Of a DNA stretch of 64,000 nt, positions 57,876-64,000 are shown piece by piece. Each line of letters opens with the position of its first letter. Position 1 is the first letter of the stretch. Below the pieces are notes generated by a model. It saw nothing but the letters and a program-made list of their open reading frames with translations. It was not told the DNA's origin and made no database searches. Origin of the DNA: Thalassotalea sp. (GTDB lineage: Bacteria; Pseudomonadota; Gammaproteobacteria; Enterobacterales; Alteromonadaceae). The stretch spans positions 1-64,000 of the forward strand of contig JAQWHD010000038.1 of the NCBI GenBank assembly GCA_029237915.1, written 5' to 3'. Both the position numbers and the translations under genes were made by a program.

Positions 57876-59159
57876 ATGTTAAATATTCAGTTATTACTTA
57901 CCGGTAATGAATTAATGAGTGGGGATATTACCGATACTAACTCTGTATATATTGCCCAAGAATTGAAAAGCTTAGGCATTGAAGTAGAGCGTAAAGTAAC
58001 GGTTGGTGATAATTTAGAGTTACTTGTTGCTGAAATGGATAACTTAAGTCAATCAGCTGACATCATTATCGTGAATGGCGGATTAGGTCCAACGGTAGAT
58101 GACATGACAGCACAAGCTCTAGCACAATTAGCTGACGTCCCTTTAACTCTGCACCCAATAGCTCTTGAGCAAGTTAAAGCTTGGTGTTTAAAACGTGGTT
58201 TTAATCTCACTGGCCCAAATATGAAACAGGCTATATTGCCTGGCAATTGTTCTATTGTAACTAATCCTGTTGGCAGTGCTCCTGGCTTTTCGGTTGTACA
58301 TAACAATTGCCAAATCATTTGTACTCCTGGTGTGCCGGTTGAGCTAAAAGCCATGATGCAGCACGAAATAATTCCTGATATTGCTAAACAGTTACCTGAA
58401 GATCTGCAAACTGTTACTGAGAAAATCACCACCTTTGGCATTGGTGAGTCAGGATTACAAAAGATGATTGATGAGGCGTTTCCTGACTGGCCAACTGAAA
58501 TAGAGCTAGGGTTTAGAGCCATAATGCCTTTATTAGAAGTTAAACTGACTAGTCGATCATCAACGTCAAGTAAACTGCGTAATACTTGGTTTGCTAAAAT
58601 AAAACAATTACTAGGCCAGCACATTGTTTCCAATAAAGGAGAGTCATTAGCAACAACCATAGTTAATGAGTTAGCTAAGCAAGGTAAACAAATCACAACG
58701 GCAGAGTCTTGTACTGGTGGCATGATAGCGTCGCTATTAACAAATGTCCCCGGCTCTTCAGCAGTATTTGAGGCTGGTTTTGTTACCTACTCTAACCGTA
58801 TAAAATCAAAACTTGTCAATGTAAGTGAACATACACTTACTGAACACGGTGCGGTAAGTGAGGCTGTAGTAAAAGAAATGGCTGCAGGTGCAATTGCAGA
58901 AAGTGGTGCTGATTTCGCTATTGCAGTTTCCGGTATTGCTGGACCTGATGGCGGCACAGAAGATAAACCGGTAGGAACAGTATGGATAGCTTGGGGTAGT
59001 AAAAACAATATCCAAGCACAACACTTGTACTTCCCTGCCCACCGCGTGTACTTTCAATCTTTTATGGCAAGTGCAGGTTTAGACTTAATTCGACGCATGT
59101 TATTTAACTACCATGATGTGCCTAGATACTTTATCGAAAGACAACGTCACGTTAAGTAA
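57876..59159 (+). CDS. cinA: CinA family nicotinamide mononucleotide deamidase
   Basis: Full-length CinA of 427 residues. The N-terminal molybdopterin-binding-like domain (QLLLTGNELMSGDITDTNS, VNGGLGPTVDDMTAQAL) is followed by the C-terminal PncC/CinA deamidase domain with TTAESCTGGMIASLLT (catalytic Ser) and SGIAGPDGGTEDKPVGTVWIA. CinA recycles NMN to NaMN and also has ADP-ribose pyrophosphatase activity in relatives. Start ATG at 57876 after a weak AGAGTAGT. Confidence 0.95.
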   Translation: MLNIQLLLTGNELMSGDITDTNSVYIAQELKSLGIEVERKVTVGDNLELLVAEMDNLSQSADIIIVNGGLGPTVDDMTAQALAQLADVPLTLHPIALEQVKAWCLKRGFNLTGPNMKQAILPGNCSIVTNPVGSAPGFSVVHNNCQIICTPGVPVELKAMMQHEIIPDIAKQLPEDLQTVTEKITTFGIGESGLQKMIDEAFPDWPTEIELGFRAIMPLLEVKLTSRSSTSSKLRNTWFAKIKQLLGQHIVSNKGESLATTIVNELAKQGKQITTAESCTGGMIASLLTNVPGSSAVFEAGFVTYSNRIKSKLVNVSEHTLTEHGAVSEAVVKEMAAGAIAESGADFAIAVSGIAGPDGGTEDKPVGTVWIAWGSKNNIQAQHLYFPAHRVYFQSFMASAGLDLIRRMLFNYHDVPRYFIERQRHVK

Positions 59160-59347
59160 GTCTATATATTTAACAAGGTTATATTTGATAAAAGTTAGTT
59201 AAAAACACTAATTTTTATTATTTTATCGTTATCCAAAAGCAACACCAACAAGTTAATGCATTGATAAATAACAAAATAATCATTATGGCAAGGGTTTTGC
59301 TTTATTAACACTAAGTAATGTAATCACTTTAGTTAACGGAACAACAC

Positions 59348-60154
59348 ATGAAAAAATTATTATTAGCAGGATTAACCGCAACTTTATTGTTAAGCAGCCA
59401 GGTAATGGCTAAAAATAGCGACCACCACTCTTTTAGTAGTGATAATTGCGCAATAGACTTTAATTACAGTGTGATTGTTGAAGATCAAAACATTCGATTT
59501 TTACAAGATCAAAATACTTATGTGCAAATTAATAACCAAGAACAATTATTCGTTGAAGGTAAAGAAGTTAAACTTGATGCTCAGCAACAAAAACTATTAA
59601 ATGAATATGCCCAAGGCGTACACAAACAAGTCCCAGAAATCGTCGACATAGCACTAGATGCGGTTGAAATTGCTTTTTCTGCTGTCTCTCATGTAGTAAC
59701 AGGCTTCAGCGGTGAAGACGCGAAACCAAATAAACGTATTGATGATATTTTCGCTAAAATTAAAGAAAAAGTTCACACCCGCTTTAATCATGAAGAAGGT
59801 TATTATTTTTTAGCTGAACAAGACTTTACTGAAGTGGATGAGTTTATTGAAGATGAACTAGAACAAGAGATTGAAGCAGTAGTAACCGACTCTATTGGTG
59901 ACTTATTAATTGCCGTTGGTTCCGCAATGAATAGTGGTGATGGCAGCTTAGAAGAAAACATGGAAGCATTTGGCGAGCGTATGGAGCGTATGGGTGATGA
60001 CATTGAAGCACAAGTTGAAGACAAAGCAGAAGAGTTAGGCGCAAAAGCAGAGCTAGTTTGTAATAATTTAAAATCGCTTGATAAAATTGAGTCAGAATTA
60101 ACGGATAACGTTGCTGAATTAGCGAAGTTTAATTTGATCAGTGTTACAGAATAA
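59348..60154 (+). CDS. yggN: DUF2884/YggN family periplasmic protein
   Basis: A 268-residue protein with a standard signal peptide (KKLLLAGLTATLLLSSQVMA). The mature domain has one Cys pair (DNCAIDFNY near the start and LVCNNLKSL near the end), the family motifs VEDQNIRFL and LNEYAQGVHKQVPEIVDIALDAVEIAF (core EIVDIALDAVEIAF), and a long acidic middle. DUF2884 proteins are gammaproteobacterial and of unknown function. Terminator follows at 60174-60207. Confidence 0.85.
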   Translation: MKKLLLAGLTATLLLSSQVMAKNSDHHSFSSDNCAIDFNYSVIVEDQNIRFLQDQNTYVQINNQEQLFVEGKEVKLDAQQQKLLNEYAQGVHKQVPEIVDIALDAVEIAFSAVSHVVTGFSGEDAKPNKRIDDIFAKIKEKVHTRFNHEEGYYFLAEQDFTEVDEFIEDELEQEIEAVVTDSIGDLLIAVGSAMNSGDGSLEENMEAFGERMERMGDDIEAQVEDKAEELGAKAELVCNNLKSLDKIESELTDNVAELAKFNLISVTE

Positions 60155-60173
60155 ACTCAGATATTGATATACC

Positions 60174-60207
60174 GAAACGGGGCTAATGATAGGCCCCGTT
60201 TCTTTTA
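60174..60207. terminator. Terminator between yggN and the GST gene
   Basis: GAAACGGGGC/GCCCCGTTTC (60174-60183, 60193-60202) is a perfect 10-bp GC-rich stem followed by TTTTAT on the plus strand. Confidence 0.85.
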
Positions 60208-60216
60208 TATTAAAGC

Positions 60217-60786
60217 CTACCTTGGATCTGTCGCAACAACCTCTGCTCGACGACTATTACCTTGCCAAAAAGAAACTAAGTGCGGGTAGTCACTAAAATC
60301 GACTAACTCTCTAAATTGCGCCCAATCAATTAAACAGTACAAGCAAATACTTGGGTAATGCCAATCATTGAAACTGCCTTGTGCACAATCTTTTTCAAGT
60401 GCAGCTAATACATTAGCAATACGCTGGCGTTGTAATTTAAAAAACAACTTATCAGCTGTCGTATCAAAGTCACTTTTGCTTAATAAAAACATTGACACTA
60501 GCGTGTCATTTACTGAATCAATCAGCGTCAGAATATTTTCTTGTTTCCAGTTAAGCGGCGTTAACTCAAACTTTTCACAAAGATAACGATGAATAATTCG
60601 TGAATCAAATACACTCACTTCATCATCAACTAAAAAAGGCACTTTCAAGGTTGGGTTTTTAGCAATTAATTCTTTGCGATCTTCGAGGGCAAAAATGTCC
60701 AATATTTTAAACTCTAGCGGGATCGCTTGAGTAAAAATTCGAATACGTCTGACAAATGGTGATGTTGTTGAGCCGTATAAAATCAT
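60217..60786 (-). CDS. Glutathione S-transferase family protein
   Basis: About 189 residues from the ATG at 60786 (MILYGSTTSPFVRR). The N-terminal thioredoxin-like domain has ILYGSTTSPFVRRIRI (SPF...R pattern of stringent-starvation-like and bacterial GSTs), NPTLKVPFLVDDEVSVFDSR (cis-Pro in the KVPFL motif), then an all-helical C-terminal domain. The substrate is unknown. It is convergent with yggN; the next gene upstream (60971) is divergent. Confidence 0.88.
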   Translation of the reverse strand: MILYGSTTSPFVRRIRIFTQAIPLEFKILDIFALEDRKELIAKNPTLKVPFLVDDEVSVFDSRIIHRYLCEKFELTPLNWKQENILTLIDSVNDTLVSMFLLSKSDFDTTADKLFFKLQRQRIANVLAALEKDCAQGSFNDWHYPSICLYCLIDWAQFRELVDFSDYPHLVSFWQGNSRRAEVVATDPR

Positions 60787-60970
60787 TAGCTGTGTTCCTA
60801 TTAAAGTAAGCAATAATTAAGTTTACAAACAAACCTGTGATAATAAAACCTAATTACAATTAAATAGATTTTATCATTTATCAATGAACGCGTTATAATA
60901 CTGCCAATTAATTTAACTAATACAAGATCTATCCCAGAGATTTCCTCGACGACAGACTACAGAGACAATT

Positions 60971-61423
60971 ATGAGCGATATTAAAAGCAACGAAAATGAC
61001 AGCCTTTCCCAAGAGGTCGCAAGCGAAGACTTAGAAAAGTGGGAAAAAATATCAAGAGAGCGTGTCGGTGATGAACAGGTCGATGAGCGCCTTGAGCAAT
61101 TAGCTAATTTGAGTATGGAAGAAACTCTAGAGTTAAAAGCACAAGCAGATGAACTAAACCTTGTGATGGCTAAAACACTAGGATTAGATGTGGCAAGTAA
61201 CGAAGTGCAAACAGTCGTTAAGCAATATTTAGATTACACAGAAATGGCATTATCTAAATTACAAAAGAAAGAAGTTATTGTGGACTATGAAAGATTTATC
61301 GCTTTCGCTAACAGTATTGCTAATGACGCAGAAAAAAGAGCTGCATTTGAATTTGTTGCACCTGGCTTAGCTGATCATTTTAGTAATGCTATGCTGCATT
61401 TCTCTGAAGAAAATTTAAAATAA
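60971..61423 (+). CDS. Hypothetical protein with TipAS-like C-terminal region
   Basis: A 150-residue helical protein. The N-terminal half is strongly acidic and polar (NDSLSQEVASEDLEKWEKI, core ASEDLEKWEKI). The second half, YERFIAFANSIANDAEKRAAFEFVAPGLADHFSNAM (core FVAPGLADHF), resembles the TipAS drug-recognition domain, where the sequence PGLA-x-F is followed by an alternating helix. No HTH domain. Function unknown; ligand sensing or multimer formation is speculative. The ATG at 60971 is preceded by AGAGAC. Confidence 0.6.
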   Translation: MSDIKSNENDSLSQEVASEDLEKWEKISRERVGDEQVDERLEQLANLSMEETLELKAQADELNLVMAKTLGLDVASNEVQTVVKQYLDYTEMALSKLQKKEVIVDYERFIAFANSIANDAEKRAAFEFVAPGLADHFSNAMLHFSEENLK

Positions 61424-61533
61424 TTGCAAAGATAAAATCGTTACACTTTGATACATATCAATACTTGAGTATTTTACTGGGTTATTGTACTTTAGCTTCA
61501 TAAATATTACTTATTTCTATACAAGGGATCATT

Positions 61534-61680
61534 ATGTCAATTTTAGATGTGTTCAAAAACAAACAAACTACAGAAACTGCCCAAGAGCAAAAGCCAGTTG
61601 AAACTAAAGCAACTGAAGAACAAGCAGCAGTTAAACCAAAGCATGGTGAAGACGGTGTTTGTTGTGGCGGTTGTCACTAA
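61534..61680 (+). CDS. 48-residue protein ending in CCGGCH
   Basis: A clear SD (AAGGGA) lies 6 bases before the ATG. The product is polar and lysine/glutamine-rich (KNKQTTETAQEQKPVETKAT) and ends DGVCCGGCH, a compact metal-binding-looking tail with three Cys and one His. CxxCH within it would also fit a heme-c motif, but there is no signal peptide. I recall similar short proteins with CCG-x-C tails in alteromonads, from memory only. It is expressed as a single gene, ended by the hairpin at 61715-61744. Confidence 0.7.
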   Translation: MSILDVFKNKQTTETAQEQKPVETKATEEQAAVKPKHGEDGVCCGGCH

Positions 61681-61748
61681 TCTGATTTAACTTAATCAGA
61701 TTGAAAAGATGAATAAGGCGATGACCGTATAGGTACATCGCCTTTTTA
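61681..61748 (+). terminator. Hairpin and terminator after the CCGGCH gene
   Basis: A first hairpin, AATCTGATT/AATCAGATT, overlaps the stop region. The second, AAGGCGATG/CATCGCCTT (61715-61723, 61736-61744), is followed by T5 and looks like the transcript end. Confidence 0.75.
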
Positions 61749-61862
61749 TTTGTTTAAATAAACTAAAAAGCTATAAAAAACTTGGTTACTGTTCCCCATC
61801 CCCTAGTTACAAGGTATATTATCACTAGCGCTTAAAAACAATAACAAGACTATGGAATAGTA

Positions 61863-63200
61863 ATGTCAAAATTATCCCCTTATATATCAATTGCTAGTAT
61901 TTTATTACTGTCTGCTTGTGGCGGCGGAGGCAGTAGTTCGAGTGAACCCCAACCAACAGGTCCCTTTAATTTTTCATTAGCGAGTGTTTTGAAAAATGAT
62001 TGTGGTGTTGAATCTCCATACACAGATGTCGAACTAGTATTACAAGATGAAAACTGGCAAACCATTAGTACTCACATGCCTGATGCTGAAGGTATTTTTG
62101 AATTAACGACAGCAGATTATAAAATCAATTACACCCTCATAGCGACCAGTAAGCATAAGGGTAATGATCAAGGCATAGAAGCCGTAAGTTTTGCAAGTGT
62201 TCAATCCAATAGTTCAGCCAAATATTATGCCACTAATGTAGCTCAACTTGATAACTCAAGCTGTGAATGTAAAACCAATGATGTGGTATTTATTCACAAT
62301 CAACTAGATGAACTAAATGCAGCTTATAGCTCGGCTCAGTTTGATAGTTTTGAAAGGATCGATAGTAACAATACCAAATTCAATGCGTTAAAAACTTGTC
62401 GTAATATTAATGACGAATGGCCAGATCATTCTTTTAGTGTCGAAGGACCAAGTGGCAATTATGAACTGGTTGGCTTATCCGGTTTTGGCACTGGCCATGA
62501 AGATTTATACGATCTGTATCAAGCATTTAACTATGATAATTTAACGAATAAAAACCCTGATCTTACCTTTAGTCAATTTTTTAATGGCTTACGTCATTTT
62601 GAAACCGAGGTAGCACAAGGTGCAGGTACGGTATTAGTTTTTGATAACCATAAATACACTGATACTGCTGTATATAGTGGTTATGGCACAAACACATTTG
62701 ATGGTACAAGTTCAGGCCCGTTAACCCAGACCACTTTAAATTCTGAGCATGAAACCTTTAATAGCGACTATCAAGTAGCTCTAGATATTAGCCCAAGCAC
62801 TAATCGACCAAATATCGACCTAGAGTATTTATCAGAAATACAAGACAATGGTGAGTATAACTTTAACGTCGTAAATAATTATAATATGGCGATTATCAAA
62901 TTTGATTATTTAGCTAAAGATCCTAACACGCAGTTAGATATGCCAGCTTCATGGACAGTATATGGAGCGATATCAGGAGTGCTACCAACTGTAAATGGCC
63001 TTCCTGGGTATGAAGATATCATTAGCAAGGATACTAGTATTAAAGGTACATTCGTAAGATTAGTACAAAGCTCTGCAACAAGTGATTACGATAATTACAT
63101 TAAGTATTATGCTCAAGGTATAGAGTCTACCAATGAAAAATCATCAAATGCCTTTGCCAAAGAGCGTAGATTTTACAACATTAATATTGAATTAAAATAA
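61863..63200 (+). CDS. Hypothetical lipoprotein, 445 residues
   Basis: A lipoprotein signal (ISIASILLLSAC) is followed by a Gly/Ser/Glu-rich linker (GGGGSSSSEPQP). An N-terminal domain with a carboxypeptidase-regulatory-like beta pattern (VELVLQDENWQTISTHMPDAEG, core VELVLQDENW) has Cys residues in CGVESPY, SSCECKTND and KTCRNI, which may form disulfides. The C-terminal part is beta-rich with YAQGIESTNE near the end. No catalytic motif seen. It probably sits at the outer membrane. Confidence 0.75.
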   Translation: MSKLSPYISIASILLLSACGGGGSSSSEPQPTGPFNFSLASVLKNDCGVESPYTDVELVLQDENWQTISTHMPDAEGIFELTTADYKINYTLIATSKHKGNDQGIEAVSFASVQSNSSAKYYATNVAQLDNSSCECKTNDVVFIHNQLDELNAAYSSAQFDSFERIDSNNTKFNALKTCRNINDEWPDHSFSVEGPSGNYELVGLSGFGTGHEDLYDLYQAFNYDNLTNKNPDLTFSQFFNGLRHFETEVAQGAGTVLVFDNHKYTDTAVYSGYGTNTFDGTSSGPLTQTTLNSEHETFNSDYQVALDISPSTNRPNIDLEYLSEIQDNGEYNFNVVNNYNMAIIKFDYLAKDPNTQLDMPASWTVYGAISGVLPTVNGLPGYEDIISKDTSIKGTFVRLVQSSATSDYDNYIKYYAQGIESTNEKSSNAFAKERRFYNINIELK

Positions 63201-63224
63201 AATCACTCTTTAAGCTCAGATAAC

Positions 63225-63260
63225 AAAAAGCCGTTAAATTTTTCATTTAACGGCTTTTTT
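63225..63260. terminator. Bidirectional terminator between the lipoprotein gene and DUF3010 gene
   Basis: AAAAAGCCGTTAAAT and ATTTAACGGCTTTTT form a perfect 15-bp stem around TTTTC, between convergent genes. It serves both sides. Confidence 0.85.
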
Positions 63261-63280
63261 AATTTTAGCGGTTGATTGTC

Positions 63281-63706
63281 TTACAGTCTATTAAGGAAAG
63301 TAAACGCCGTTTGGAACGCACCTTCTTGGAACTGCTTTAAACCAGTATCTCTAAAATCAATCGTGATTTGAGTACGGTGCAAACAATCTTTAATATCGGT
63401 TGGACGAATTAAGTCAACACGTACATCGTCAATTAATTGCAATGCAGCTTCAATCTTGAAACTTTGCGAGCCACCAGCAAACTTGCCTTTGGTCATTCGC
63501 TCTTTTATCGCGATTGCATCTATTTTGTAATCTTCAACGAACTTTCTAATGGTGAATTGAAATTTACGGATATGCTCCGATTCAACACCTTTAGCTAATG
63601 CAATTTTCGGCACTCGAGCATGCGGAATATCATACATACTATTTTCTAGCGACATTAAACAAATAATTGCATCATCGCCTTTGATTTCAATACCACAAAC
63701 TCTCAT
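63281..63706 (-). CDS. DUF3010 family protein
   Basis: A 141-residue protein that begins MRVCGIEIKGDDAIICLMSLE, a ribonuclease-H-like first beta hairpin with GIEIKGDDA. It continues with KFVEDYKIDAIAIKERMTKGKFAGG (core IAIKERMTKGKFAGG), then LIRPTDIKDC. From memory this matches the gammaproteobacterial family DUF3010, which may be structurally related to RuvC/YqgF nuclease folds. Function unknown. SD AAGGAGA precedes the ATG on the minus strand. Confidence 0.8.
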   Translation of the reverse strand: MRVCGIEIKGDDAIICLMSLENSMYDIPHARVPKIALAKGVESEHIRKFQFTIRKFVEDYKIDAIAIKERMTKGKFAGGSQSFKIEAALQLIDDVRVDLIRPTDIKDCLHRTQITIDFRDTGLKQFQEGAFQTAFTFLNRL

Positions 63707-63947
63707 GGTGTCTCCTTAATAATTAATTGCCCTTATTATAAGCAAATTTATGCAAAGGTGATATAAACAAATTGCAAATCATCCATCGACAGCATAAATA
63801 AAAGGTTACAAATGATAGACATAATTAAATTTGCATAAGTGATCGCTTGTTGGCAAGGTATATCAATAAAATAAAAAGCAAGTAACAGTTCTCTTAACTT
63901 AAAGAACTCTTATATAGACCTAAACACTTAACATCTTTGGTATCCAT
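63707..63947. other. 241-bp gap before the terminal lipoprotein
   Basis: AT-rich intergenic region with two near-repeats of AAATTT-GCA-AGTGAT type (about 63747 and 63829). No ORF is supported. Promoters for the two flanking divergent genes should lie here. Confidence 0.45.
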
Positions 63948-64000
63948 ATGAAAAAACATCTACTGACACTATCAATTATTGCAGCTCTGGCAGCTTGTTC
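63948..64000 (+). CDS. Lipoprotein, truncated by the window end
   Basis: Only 17 codons are visible: MKKHLLTLSIIAALAAC, then a serine codon begins. The hydrophobic core and lipobox LAAC mark an outer- or inner-membrane lipoprotein. No good SD is visible. Family cannot be assigned. Confidence 0.6.
   Translation, partial: MKKHLLTLSIIAALAAC

Noticed and set aside
61534-61680. Cytochrome c-type heme protein
   Set aside because: CxxCH is present, but there is no signal peptide and the protein is too short for a heme c domain.

Overview
The window is low-GC (visibly AT-rich) gammaproteobacterial chromosome. The gene content and order point to a marine alteromonad of the Colwellia/Thalassotalea type. 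Evidence: ftsB-ispD-ispF-truD-surE-pcm-nlpD-rpoS beside mutS and recA; barA/rlmD/relA/mazG; rsmE-gshB-yqgE; pilT-pilU back to back with yggS-proC-yggT-rdgB-hemW; and small gammaproteobacterial families (DUF2884/YggN, DUF3010, DUF4426, a DUF2960-like protein). No rRNA, tRNA, CRISPR array, prophage or intact transposase gene was seen.

Layout. 1-600: a decamer tandem repeat and a small secreted protein. 0.7-4.7 kb: recA (with a LexA box) divergent from mutS. 4.7-11.1 kb: a long minus-strand operon ftsB>ispD>ispF>truD>surE>pcm>yqaA>nlpD>rpoS with overlapping genes, linking isoprenoid synthesis, RNA modification, stationary-phase repair and the general stress sigma factor. 11.2-15.1 kb: a hypothetical gene, eno and pyrG. 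15.3-18 kb: yjbQ and poorly known genes. 18-25.2 kb: mazG, relA, rlmD and divergent barA (ppGpp synthesis, nucleotide sanitation, 23S methylation, BarA signalling). 25.3-29.5 kb: acpS, yqgE-gshB-rsmE and metK (with MetJ boxes). 29.7-37.1 kb: pilU-pilT, then yggS-proC-yggT-DUF4426-rdgB-hemW-tadA. 37.1-43.4 kb: mltF and purL, followed by two decayed extra copies of the purL 3' end with its terminator. 43.4-52.8 kb: mixed genes (MFS transporter, iodotyrosine-deiodinase-like flavoprotein, periplasmic cyclophilin, acpH operon, RraB-like protein, S9 peptidase, esterase). 53-55.6 kb: a small accessory segment (SDR, LysR regulator, degenerate membrane ORF) bounded by inverted copies of a ~130-bp non-coding repeat. 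55.7-64 kb: membrane-anchored XRE regulator, DUF4097 adhesin-like protein, cinA, yggN, a GST, hypothetical proteins, lipoproteins and DUF3010.

Most of the window is conserved core genome. The unusual signals are at its edges and between genes: (i) triplication of the purL tail/terminator, (ii) the inverted-repeat-bounded accessory segment, (iii) two small ORFs whose best starts are not ATG/GTG/TTG (ATT at 168; ATC/ATT near 37257), (iv) a chain of two tetrapeptide minicistrons leading into tadA, (v) a frameshifted membrane ORF at an A8 tract, and (vi) tandem decamer and heptamer repeats. I did not find a clear, complete, new multi-gene system; the XRE-TM/DUF4097 pair and the repeat-bounded segment come closest. 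All family assignments are from reading motifs by eye; no database search was run.
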